From positions 91,356 through 150,679 of the forward strand of contig NZ_MDDV01000010.1 of NCBI RefSeq assembly GCF_001854885.1: a stretch of DNA of 59,324 nucleotides. The letters are read 5' to 3'. Source of the DNA: Ensifer sp. LCM 4579 (lineage in GTDB: Bacteria > Pseudomonadota > Alphaproteobacteria > Rhizobiales > Rhizobiaceae). The notes below the pieces were generated by a model. It made no database searches. It saw only the letters and a program-made list of their open reading frames with translations, and was not told where the DNA came from. A program made the position numbers and the translations under genes. Shown here one piece after another: positions 27,748 through 36,069 of this stretch (its first letter is position 1; each line of letters opens with the position of its first letter).

Positions 27748-28701
27748 ATGTCTTTAGACGACGTTGACCTGAATCTTCTTCGCGTCTTCGACGTGTTGAT
27801 GCAGGAACGAAGTGTCACGGGCGCCGCCGACCGTTTGGGGCGGACCCAATCTGCCGTCAGCCACTCTCTCGCCAAGCTGCGCATCCTTTTCAAGGACGAA
27901 TTGTTTACACGAGACGGCGGCATCATGAGCCCCACGCCGCGAGCACTCGAGCTGGCGACGGATTTGTCCGATGCGTTAGCGAAAATTCGCGCGTCGATCG
28001 GGCGCTACAGGGTCTTTGATCCCACCACGACCGAGCGAAAGTTTCGGGTCGGTCTCACGGACTATCATGCGATGATATTCATTCCGCGGTTGATCAGGGA
28101 ATTCTCCGAGCAGGCGCCGCATGCCACGCTCAACGTGATCCCCGCGAACCGTGTCGAGGCGGAATCCGCCGACTATTTTCGGCAGGTGGACTGCACGTTA
28201 ACTGGCGCAAGTCTCAAGGATGATCCAAGCCTGGTCAAAGTGGAACTTGGGCAGGACAGGTTGCTTTGCGCCGTATGGAGCGGTAGCCAGATCGCACGGA
28301 ACCCGCTGAGCCTGGAAACTTATCTGTCGGCTTCGCATCTTCAGATTTCGGCAGATGGTCTGTCTGAAGGCCTAGCCGATGGTGCACTGAGAAATCGCGG
28401 TCTCAGGCGAAAGGTCGTGGCTACCATCTCAGACTACTTGGTCATGCCATGGGTCCTGAGGGGAACCGAACTCATCACGCATTGCGGGGACGGAATTCTT
28501 CAAATGCTTGATGAGACAAGCGAGGTGGCACTTCTCTCGCCGCCGATCCCCATTTCACCCGTAAGCACAAACCTCGTCATCCATCGGCAGATGGCCGCTG
28601 ATCAGGGAACTCTTTGGCTGCGGCGGCTGATAACCGAACTTTACCATGCAGCTCAAATAAAGAAGAACGAAGTAATATTGGCGAACAAGCTCATGGCGTG
28701 A
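27748..28701 (+). CDS. LysR family transcriptional regulator (NodD/SyrM-like class)
   Basis: 317 residues from the ATG at 27748 (GGAGG upstream). The N-terminal winged helix is DLNLLRVFDVLMQERSVTGAADRLGRTQSAVSHSLAKLR (residues 6-44), typical of LysR, and the start DVDLNLLRVFDVLM is of the type seen in NodD-like members. The C-terminal effector domain (about 90-300) would bind a small molecule. It precedes an amino-acid importer and C-S lyase in the same orientation after 178 bases and is the obvious candidate regulator of that unit. Codon use is less GC-biased than in core neighbours. Confidence 0.9.
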   Translation: MSLDDVDLNLLRVFDVLMQERSVTGAADRLGRTQSAVSHSLAKLRILFKDELFTRDGGIMSPTPRALELATDLSDALAKIRASIGRYRVFDPTTTERKFRVGLTDYHAMIFIPRLIREFSEQAPHATLNVIPANRVEAESADYFRQVDCTLTGASLKDDPSLVKVELGQDRLLCAVWSGSQIARNPLSLETYLSASHLQISADGLSEGLADGALRNRGLRRKVVATISDYLVMPWVLRGTELITHCGDGILQMLDETSEVALLSPPIPISPVSTNLVIHRQMAADQGTLWLRRLITELYHAAQIKKNEVILANKLMA

Positions 28702-28794
28702 GCCATGGCAACCTCGCGCTGGTATGATCTGCGGCAAAAGCGGCAACTCTTCTTTCGAGTCTCGGCTGGCGGCGCTAGAATATGAGCGTTATTC

Positions 28795-28824
28795 ATAGTC
28801 CGAATGAAGACTATCAATTTGACA
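28795..28824 (+). promoter_or_regulatory. Likely LysR-type operator and -35 element for the Aap-like operon
   Basis: ATAGTC-N8-GACTAT at 28795-28814 is a perfect inverted repeat with a T-N11-A core, the LysR box pattern. TTGACA follows at 28819-28824. No good -10 is present 17 bases later, as expected for an activator-dependent promoter. The binding-protein start is at 28880. Confidence 0.5.
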
Positions 28825-28879
28825 AATAAATAGCTTAGGGGCGACCCTCTTTTTGGAAATATAAAAAGGGGATCCTTCC

Positions 28880-29893
28880 ATGCGCAAGATTATGACTGGA
28901 GTACTCGGGGCGGCGTTTGCCGCTTATGCGTCCACCGTATGGGCGGGGACGTTGGACAACGTAAAGGCAAAAGGAATTCTCACGTGCGGGACAAATCCGG
29001 CAACGGCGGGCTTCAGCGTCCCTGATAACGACGGGAAGTGGACCGGGTTCGTGGTCGATTACTGCCGTGCTGTGGCTGCCGGCGTCCTCGGCGATGCGAC
29101 CAAGGTCAAGTTCATTCCCCTCAATGCAAAGGATCGCTTCACCGCGCTGCAGTCCGGCGAGATCGACATTCTGGCGCACAACGCCACCTGGACTTCCTCG
29201 CGCGATACCTCTCTCGGCATTATTTTCGCCGGCACGTATTTCTATGACGGCCAGGGCTTTATGGTGCGCAAGTCGGACAACATCAAGTCGGCGAAGGACC
29301 TCGACGGCGCATCGATCTGCGTTTCGCAGGGAACGACCACGGAGCTGAACCTCGCAGATTACTTCCGTTCCAACGGCATGACCTTCAGCGCGGTCGGTTT
29401 CGCCGATGAGGAGGCTGTCATCAAGGCCTATGAAGAGGGGCGGTGCGACGTCTTCTCCGCCGACACGTCCAGCTTGAACGCCGCGCGTATCCGCCTGGCC
29501 AATGCCGATGACAGTGTCGTTCTCCCCGAGATCATTTCCAAGGAGCCTCTCGGACCTGCTGTCCGCCAAGGCGACGATCAGTGGCTGAACATCGCCAAGT
29601 GGACTCTCAATGTCATGCTCGCCGCCGAGGAGTTCGGCGTCACGTCCAAGAACGTCGACGAGATGAAAGACTCCGACAACCCGAACATCCGCCGCCTGCT
29701 GGGCGTCGAAGGGAGCTTCGGCAAGGATGTCGGGCTCGGCGAAACGTGGTCGCAGGACATCATCAAGCAGGTCGGCAATTATTCCGAAATCTTCGAGCGT
29801 TCGATCGGCAAGGAATCTCCGTTGAAGATCGAACGGGGCGTAAACGCTCTCTGGAACGCAGGCGGTCTTCAGTACGCGCCCCCCATCCGCTGA
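28880..29893 (+). CDS. General L-amino acid ABC transporter substrate-binding protein (AapJ-like)
   Basis: Periplasmic binding protein, SBP family 3, 337 residues. A signal peptide (about residues 1-23, ending VWAG) is followed by TLDNVKAKGILTCGTNPATAGFSVPDNDGKWTGF in the ligand lobe, and later SQGTTTELNLADYF and the long AapJ-type C-terminus. AGGGGAT is nine bases before the ATG. Aap systems take up many L-amino acids; this copy's preference is unknown. First gene of a unit with two permeases and a MalY-like lyase. Confidence 0.92.
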   Translation: MRKIMTGVLGAAFAAYASTVWAGTLDNVKAKGILTCGTNPATAGFSVPDNDGKWTGFVVDYCRAVAAGVLGDATKVKFIPLNAKDRFTALQSGEIDILAHNATWTSSRDTSLGIIFAGTYFYDGQGFMVRKSDNIKSAKDLDGASICVSQGTTTELNLADYFRSNGMTFSAVGFADEEAVIKAYEEGRCDVFSADTSSLNAARIRLANADDSVVLPEIISKEPLGPAVRQGDDQWLNIAKWTLNVMLAAEEFGVTSKNVDEMKDSDNPNIRRLLGVEGSFGKDVGLGETWSQDIIKQVGNYSEIFERSIGKESPLKIERGVNALWNAGGLQYAPPIR

Positions 29894-29951
29894 TGAGCGA
29901 GGAGGCCGCCGCGAAGAGCAGCGGCCTCCTGGTCAATTTGGGAGGCACCGC

Positions 29952-31139
29952 ATGGTTGACATCACTCAGCCTGCGCAACTGCGCAGGGCTTTCTCGATCT
30001 ATGACAAGAAGATTCGCGCAATCGTCTATCAGGCTGGGTTGGCTGTAAGTCTGGCTGTCGTCGTCACAGCAATCGCGATTCAAACTGTTTCTAACATGAG
30101 ACAGCGGGGCATTCCCCTGGCGTTCGACTTCTGGAACCAGACGGCTGGCTTCCAGATAAATCAGACCCTCATCCCCTATGACACCCTTTCCAGCTATGGC
30201 GAGGCATTCTGGGTTGGGGTGGCGAACACACTTCTTGTCAGTGCTCTCGGCATCGTGCTTGCCACGGTCATCGGATTCCTGATCGGAATTTCGCGTCTTT
30301 CCAACAATTGGATCGTTGCCAAGGTGGCGACTTCGTACGTGGAAGTCATCCGGAACATTCCGTTGCTGCTTCAGCTTCTCTTCTGGTACAACGCGGTACT
30401 TAAGCCACTACCCGCCCCGAAGGCCTCTATCGCCTTTCCTGGAGGGATATACCTCAACAATCGTGGGATCATCCTGCCTGCTGTCGAGCTTCATTCAGGC
30501 GCCGCCTGGGTGGGCATCGCGATCGTTGCAGCAGTCGCATTCGCGACCGCATTCAGCGCCTACGCAAGCAGCGTTCAAACCCGAACCGGCAAGCAGCTTC
30601 CTGTCCTGGTCGTCAACCTGCTCCTGCTCGCAGGCCTACCGTTCGTTGCTTATGTCGCGGCGGAAAGCCCGTGGTCCTTCACGTACCCGGAACTCAGGGG
30701 CTTCAACTTCCGTGGCGGCCAGCAAATCTACCCGGAGTTCGCGGCGCTCCTTATCGGCCTCTCCGTCTACACGGCGTCGTTTATCGCCGAAATCGTTCGC
30801 GGGGGCATACAGGCCGTCTCCAAGGGCCAGACCGAAGCGGCCCATGCCCTCGGGCTCCCGAAGGGCAAGACGTTGCGTCTCGTCGTGGTGCCTCAAGCGC
30901 TTCGGATCATCATTCCGCCTCTGACCAGCCAATATCTGAACTTGATCAAGAACTCCTCGCTTGCTGTTTTCATTGGATATCCTGACCTCGTGCAGGTCTT
31001 TGCGGGATCGGTGCTTAACCAGACAGGTGCCGCGGTCCAGGTGATGGCCATAACGCTTGCCGTATACCTGGTCATCTCTTTGATCACGTCAGCCGCAATG
31101 AATGGCTTTAACCGGCGCTTCGCGCTCGTGGAGAGATAG
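29952..31139 (+). CDS. Amino acid ABC transporter permease (AapQ-like)
   Basis: Inner-membrane permease, 395 residues, the long AapQ form with extra N-terminal spans and a periplasmic insert before the core. The ABC permease core (about 90-120 and 260-390) ends with the EAA loop GGIQAVSKGQTEAAHALGLP. GGAGG lies six bases before the ATG. It pairs with the AapM-like permease, whose start is two bases after this stop. Confidence 0.92.
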   Translation: MVDITQPAQLRRAFSIYDKKIRAIVYQAGLAVSLAVVVTAIAIQTVSNMRQRGIPLAFDFWNQTAGFQINQTLIPYDTLSSYGEAFWVGVANTLLVSALGIVLATVIGFLIGISRLSNNWIVAKVATSYVEVIRNIPLLLQLLFWYNAVLKPLPAPKASIAFPGGIYLNNRGIILPAVELHSGAAWVGIAIVAAVAFATAFSAYASSVQTRTGKQLPVLVVNLLLLAGLPFVAYVAAESPWSFTYPELRGFNFRGGQQIYPEFAALLIGLSVYTASFIAEIVRGGIQAVSKGQTEAAHALGLPKGKTLRLVVVPQALRIIIPPLTSQYLNLIKNSSLAVFIGYPDLVQVFAGSVLNQTGAAVQVMAITLAVYLVISLITSAAMNGFNRRFALVER

Positions 31140-31140
31140 G

Positions 31141-32280
31141 ATGACCACGGCTCTTCCTTTGGCGGCGGCTTTCCCCTACGAGTATATCCCAGCCGCCCCG
31201 CCACCGGCGGACATCCGGCCGAGCCCTGTGACATGGGCGCGAACGAACCTGTTCTCAAGCCCGTTCTCATGCCTTATGACTGTATGCTTCACCGGATTGG
31301 CGGTGTGGCTCGTCTCTCAGTTTCTGAGTTTCGCGTTGTTCAATGCCGTCTGGAGCGGTGACAGCGAAGTCTGTCGCGCCAATCCCGATGGTGCATGCTG
31401 GTCATTCATTGGTGCCAAGCTGAACTATCTCCAGTACGGCGCCTATCCTGCCACCGAACGCTGGCGCGTCGACCTGACGCAGGCGATCGGGGCCATTCTG
31501 ATCGCGTGGCTTCTTTGGCGGAACGCTCCGCGCCGGAACACGGCAGCGCTCCTGTTCTTCGGCGTGTACCCGATCGGTGGGTTCGCTCTGCTTCGCGGGA
31601 TCGAAGCGATCGGCCTGCCTGTCATCGACACGACCCTATGGGGCGGGATGATGATCACGCTCCTGATGTCGGTCGTGGGGATTGTGTTTTCGCTGCCGCT
31701 GGGTGTCGTCCTGGCTCTCGGGCGACGCTCCGAACTGCCGATCGTCAAAGCTGTCTGCGTCTTCTACATCGAGGTTGTACGCGGCGTGCCTTTCATCACC
31801 GTTCTCTTCATGGCGAACTTCATGATGCCTCTATTTGTGCCGGAGGCGCTCACACCCGACAGGCTGCTGCGGCCGATGATCGGAACCACCCTATTCTCGG
31901 CCGCATACATGGCGGAAGTCGTGCGCGCCGGATTGCAAGCCATCCCGAAGGGGCAATACGAAGGCGCCCAGTCCCTTGGGATCGGATACTTTACGATGAT
32001 GAGGCTAATCATCCTGCCTCAGGCCTTGACCATCGTCATTCCGGGCATCGTTTCGACCTTCATCGGCCTGTTCAAGGATACGACGCTGGTGGCTATCGTC
32101 GGGATCGCAGACTTCCTGCGCGCAGTTGAAACGGCCCGCATCGATCCAAATTGGGCCGGACCAACGATCTCCTCCACCGGCTATCTCTTCGCCGCGATCA
32201 TATATTGGTTCTTCTGCTTCGGAATGTCCCGATACTCGCAGTCCGTCGAACGTCACCTCGCGCGCGGTCACAAATCATAG
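31141..32280 (+). CDS. Amino acid ABC transporter permease (AapM-like)
   Basis: Second membrane subunit, 379 residues from the ATG at 31141. It has the AapM-specific N-terminal region (WARTNLFSSPFSCLMTVCF), a Trp/Cys-rich periplasmic loop (SEVCRANPDGACWSFIGAKLNY), and the permease core with EAA loop AGLQAIPKGQYEGAQSLGIG. In known aapJQMP operons the ATPase AapP comes next; here the next gene, after 107 bases, is a MalY-type enzyme, so the ATPase must come from elsewhere. Confidence 0.92.
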   Translation: MTTALPLAAAFPYEYIPAAPPPADIRPSPVTWARTNLFSSPFSCLMTVCFTGLAVWLVSQFLSFALFNAVWSGDSEVCRANPDGACWSFIGAKLNYLQYGAYPATERWRVDLTQAIGAILIAWLLWRNAPRRNTAALLFFGVYPIGGFALLRGIEAIGLPVIDTTLWGGMMITLLMSVVGIVFSLPLGVVLALGRRSELPIVKAVCVFYIEVVRGVPFITVLFMANFMMPLFVPEALTPDRLLRPMIGTTLFSAAYMAEVVRAGLQAIPKGQYEGAQSLGIGYFTMMRLIILPQALTIVIPGIVSTFIGLFKDTTLVAIVGIADFLRAVETARIDPNWAGPTISSTGYLFAAIIYWFFCFGMSRYSQSVERHLARGHKS

Positions 32281-32387
32281 GAGTTGTCGATGTTGCACGG
32301 CAGTTCTTGCGACGGATCTTGAAGTGACTTGTCCCAATCTCCGCGCGGCGGTTCGCGCAGCCGATAATTTCTAGGAAATCTGAACCA

Positions 32388-33620
32388 ATGACATACTCAC
32401 AGCCGGGCGTGCCGGCGGCCAGGAAACTGGGCGCGGAGGAGTTTGATTTTGGCGTTGTCCACGATCGCAGCCAATTCGGATCTGCGAAATGGGCCAATCA
32501 ATGGGATGAGTTCTCCCCTTGTGTCGAGGGCGAAGGCCTGTTGTCTCTCTGGACGGCCGACATGGACTTCCGGGCGCCGGAGCCAGTGATCGCGCGGCTG
32601 CGGGAGGCTGTCGATCATGGCATCTATGGCTATACGAAGCGCGATCCGCGGCACTATGAAATCGTCAAATCATGGTTCCAACGGCGCCACAACTGGGGCG
32701 TGGACCCGGCGACCCTGCTTCCTGCCCCTGCCATCATGCCTTCGGTCGCGGCTATTCTGCGGACCTTCACGCAGCCTCGAGACGGCGTCATCGTACAGGC
32801 GCCAGTCTATTCGCCATACTTTCAAGTTGTCCGCGACAACAATAGGACGCTCCTGATCAACCGCTTGAGGCTTGTTGAGGGTCGTTACGAGCTCGATCTG
32901 GTTGATTTCGAGCGCTTGGCTGCAAACGGGGCGCGCGCCTTCTTGTTGTGCAACCCGCACAACCCTGCTGGGAAGGCCTGGACGCGCGAGGAACTCGAGA
33001 GTTTGGACCAGCTATGCGAGCGCTACGGCATTCTGGTCATCTCCGACGATATTCACTGCGACATTCGCCTAAACGGCCGCCCACATGTCGTATTTTCCTC
33101 GATCGGTGAGGCCGCGGCAGCGAAGTCCTTCATCTGCACAGCCCCTACCAAGACGTTTAACTTGGCCGGTGTGCCATCGGCCACGCTTTCTGTCGCTGAT
33201 GCCAAGCGCCGGGAGGAACTGTTCCGGGTTATGCAAGCTTCGTTCATGGTGAACGCCAATTTCTTTGGGCGTATAGCTCTGGAGGTCGCTTATACCTCAG
33301 GCGATCAGTGGCTGGACCACCTGACGCCTTATATTCGCGACAACGTCAATCTTGTATTGAGCCGGGCCGCAGAATCACTTCCGGGTATCGCCCCTATGCG
33401 ACCCGACGCCTCGTTTTTGGTCTGGCTGGACGCACGGGAAGTGGACGCAAAGGTTGGAGGCGTACATCGCTTCTTTGTCGAACGAGCCGGCGTCAACCTA
33501 TACGATGGACGCGTTTATGGGCCGGGCGGAGAGGGCTTCATTCGGCTCAATGTCGGTTGCCCGCGTTCGGTCCTCGAGGAGGCTCTGACACGCATGGCGA
33601 GTGCCCTTTCATCGCTTTAG
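32388..33620 (+). CDS. MalY/PatB-type PLP-dependent C-S lyase
   Basis: Fold-type I PLP enzyme of 410 residues, of the group that splits cystathionine or other cysteine conjugates to thiol, pyruvate and ammonia. Early motif PLWTADMDFRAPEPV (here LSLWTADMDFRAPEPV) is the MalY hallmark. NPHNPAGKAWTREEL, SDDIHCDI and the PLP lysine in TAPTKTFNLAGVPSA are present. It follows the AapM-like gene in the same direction and presumably acts on an imported sulfur amino acid or conjugate; substrate is inferred. The 107-base gap before it holds no gene. Confidence 0.88.
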   Translation: MTYSQPGVPAARKLGAEEFDFGVVHDRSQFGSAKWANQWDEFSPCVEGEGLLSLWTADMDFRAPEPVIARLREAVDHGIYGYTKRDPRHYEIVKSWFQRRHNWGVDPATLLPAPAIMPSVAAILRTFTQPRDGVIVQAPVYSPYFQVVRDNNRTLLINRLRLVEGRYELDLVDFERLAANGARAFLLCNPHNPAGKAWTREELESLDQLCERYGILVISDDIHCDIRLNGRPHVVFSSIGEAAAAKSFICTAPTKTFNLAGVPSATLSVADAKRREELFRVMQASFMVNANFFGRIALEVAYTSGDQWLDHLTPYIRDNVNLVLSRAAESLPGIAPMRPDASFLVWLDAREVDAKVGGVHRFFVERAGVNLYDGRVYGPGGEGFIRLNVGCPRSVLEEALTRMASALSSL

Positions 33621-33630
33621 CCTTTGTCCG

Positions 33631-34596
33631 TCATGCCGTTCCAGCGGCAGCAGAATGTTTCTGTGCGATGACCGCGCAGACCATCAACTGAATCTGATGG
33701 AAAAGCATCAGCGGCAGAACGATCGCCCCGATCGACTGTCCGGCGAAGATGACGCCTGCCATCGGTACGCCACTGGCAAGGCTCTTCTTCGATCCACAAA
33801 ACGTGATGGTGATCTGGTCTGGCGTGTTGAAGCCCAGAAGACGGCTGCCACGCATGGTGAAGGTCAGCACGAAGGCGAGCAGCAGCATGTCGAGCCCGAT
33901 AACGACGGCGATATCTTGAAGCGAGAAAGTCTGCCACAGGCCCTCGACGACTGCCTTGCTGAAGGCGAGATAGACGACCATCAGGATCGAACCTCTGTCG
34001 ACGGGAGCCAGAATCTTCTTCTTCGAGCGTACCCAGTCTCCGATCCACGGCTGTAACATCTGCCCCACGACGAACGGCGCGAGCAACTGCAGCAGTATTT
34101 TCTCCAAGACGTCGGAGGAGAACCCCCCATGGCCACCGGCGGAAAAGAGCAGTCCGACGAGCAGAGGCGTCAGGAACATGCCGAGTACATTGGAAGCCGA
34201 AGCCGAGCAGATCGCGGCCGGCACGTTTCCGCCTGCCACCGACGTGAACGCAATCGATGACTGCACGGTGGACGGCAGGACACTCAGGAACAGGATGCCG
34301 AGGTAAAGCGGCTGTGGCAGGACCGAATCCGGCAGCAGGCCGAACGCCATGCCGAGCAGTGGGAAAACGGCGAATGTCGTCAGCAGAATGAAAAGGTGAA
34401 GGCGCCAATGCAGCACGCCGGCAATGACAACATCGGTGGACAACCGCGCGCCGTGCAGGAAGAAGAGAAGCGCAATGGCGAGACTTGTGGCTATGCCGAA
34501 ATGGTCCGCAAAACTGCCGCTTGCCGGCAGCAGCGAGGCAAGGAACACGCTGAAGACGAGCAGGACCGTGAAAGTGTCAGGCAAAAAGCGGCGCAT
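33631..34596 (-). CDS. Bile acid:sodium symporter (SBF) family transporter
   Basis: Polytopic membrane protein of 321 residues with about ten hydrophobic segments, of the SBF-like (YocS/DUF4137) branch. The conserved cross-over region is FLSVLPSTVQSSIAFTSVAGGNVPAA. Despite the family name, bacterial members carry varied organic anions. It lies 16 bases after the aldehyde dehydrogenase stop on the same strand, as the last gene of a minus-strand catabolic unit, so it may move the same substrate or product. It is convergent with the MalY-like gene, ten bases away. Confidence 0.87.
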   Translation of the reverse strand: MRRFLPDTFTVLLVFSVFLASLLPASGSFADHFGIATSLAIALLFFLHGARLSTDVVIAGVLHWRLHLFILLTTFAVFPLLGMAFGLLPDSVLPQPLYLGILFLSVLPSTVQSSIAFTSVAGGNVPAAICSASASNVLGMFLTPLLVGLLFSAGGHGGFSSDVLEKILLQLLAPFVVGQMLQPWIGDWVRSKKKILAPVDRGSILMVVYLAFSKAVVEGLWQTFSLQDIAVVIGLDMLLLAFVLTFTMRGSRLLGFNTPDQITITFCGSKKSLASGVPMAGVIFAGQSIGAIVLPLMLFHQIQLMVCAVIAQKHSAAAGTA

Positions 34597-34612
34597 GATG
34601 CTTCCCTAAATG

Positions 34613-36046
34613 TCAGATGGCTTCCGTAACCAGCTTGATGTTGAAGAAGTTGTCCATTGCCTCGGTTCCGCCTTCGGACCCGTAGCCTGAATCCTTTATG
34701 CCGCCAAAGGGAAGTTCCGGAAGCGCCAGCCCATGGTGATTGATCGAGATCATTCCGCTTTGTATGTCGCGGCTGAGCGCGGCGCTTGTTTTCCCGGACG
34801 TTGTATAGGCATAGGCTGCCAGGCCGTAGGGGAGGCGGTTCGCTTCCGTGATGGCGGCCTCATAGGTCGAAAACGGGCTCATCACCGCCACCGGGCCGAA
34901 CGGCTCCTCTTTTAGTATCCGGGCACTCTGCGGCACATCTGTGAGAACCGTGGGTTTGTAGAAATTCCCGCGGTTGCCGATCCGCTCGCCGCCGGTCGCA
35001 ATCTTTCCGCCCTGCGCGACGGCATCGCTCACCAATGCTTCCATGGCTTCGACCCGTCTGCCGTTTGCAAGCGGGCCCATGGTCGTTTGGGGATCCAGTC
35101 CATTGCCGACCGTGACGGCCTCCGCAGCCTCGACGAAGCGGTCGAGAAACCTCGCGTAGATCGTCTCTTGTATGAGAAAGCGCGTCGGAGAGACGCAGAC
35201 TTGACCCGCATTGCGGAATTTTGCTCCGGCCAGGATCCTGACTGCGAGACCGACGTCGGCATCGTCGAACACAATCGCCGGCGCGTGACCGCCAAGCTCC
35301 ATCGTCACCCGCTTCATGTGGGCACCGGCGAGAGCCGCAAGCTGCTTGCCAACGGACGTTGAGCCCGTGAAGGAGACCTTGCGAATGATCGGATGGGGAA
35401 TGAGGTGGTTGGAGATGTCGGCCGGAATGCCGAATACCAGATTGAGCGCGCCAACTGGCAAGTCTGCGTCCGCGAAGGCGCGAACAAGTTCCGCGCAACT
35501 CGCCGGCGTCTCCTCGGGTCCCTTCAGAATGACGGAACAACCGGCCGCAAGACCGGCCGCTACTTTGCGCACGGCCTGGTTCAAGGGAAAGTTCCAGGGG
35601 CTGAAGGCGGCGACCGGACCGACCGGCTCCTTGACGACGAGCTGCCGAACATTGGCGGATCGGGAAGGGACGACACGACCGTAAGCCCGCCGCGCCTCTT
35701 CTGCAAACCAGTCGATCGTGTCGGCCGCTGCCAAAGTCTCGGCTTTTGACTCCGCGATCGGCTTTCCCTGTTCGAGAGTCATGATCGTCGCAATCTTCTC
35801 GACCCGCTCCCGCAGCAACTGGGCAGCCTTGTGCAACAGCTTGGCACGCTCGACTGCGCTGAACCGAGACCAGGCCTCGAACCCGGCTGCGGCTGTTCTG
35901 AGGGCTTCGTCAAGATCATCCCGCCCGGCATTCGCCACGGTTCCGATGACCTCATCGGAGGCAGGATTGACGATCGAAAGACGTTCTTTCGCTCCGTCGC
36001 GCCAGATGCCACCGATGTAGAGTTGCGTTTCCGGATAGTCGGACAT
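34613..36046 (-). CDS. NAD(P)-dependent aldehyde dehydrogenase, succinate-semialdehyde type
   Basis: 477 residues from the ATG at 36046 (GGAGAAGG upstream). It has the substrate-binding SPWNFPLNQAVRK, the coenzyme motif SFTGSTSVGK, the general base Glu250 in MELGGHAP and the nucleophile Cys284 in NAGQVCVSPTRF. The closest type is GabD-like succinate-semialdehyde dehydrogenase, the step after a GABA transaminase, which fits the class III aminotransferase two genes upstream. Cotranscribed with GGT (23-base gap). Confidence 0.88.
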   Translation of the reverse strand: MSDYPETQLYIGGIWRDGAKERLSIVNPASDEVIGTVANAGRDDLDEALRTAAAGFEAWSRFSAVERAKLLHKAAQLLRERVEKIATIMTLEQGKPIAESKAETLAAADTIDWFAEEARRAYGRVVPSRSANVRQLVVKEPVGPVAAFSPWNFPLNQAVRKVAAGLAAGCSVILKGPEETPASCAELVRAFADADLPVGALNLVFGIPADISNHLIPHPIIRKVSFTGSTSVGKQLAALAGAHMKRVTMELGGHAPAIVFDDADVGLAVRILAGAKFRNAGQVCVSPTRFLIQETIYARFLDRFVEAAEAVTVGNGLDPQTTMGPLANGRRVEAMEALVSDAVAQGGKIATGGERIGNRGNFYKPTVLTDVPQSARILKEEPFGPVAVMSPFSTYEAAITEANRLPYGLAAYAYTTSGKTSAALSRDIQSGMISINHHGLALPELPFGGIKDSGYGSEGGTEAMDNFFNIKLVTEAI

Positions 36047-36069
36047 CACCTTCTCCGATGTTTCTGAAA

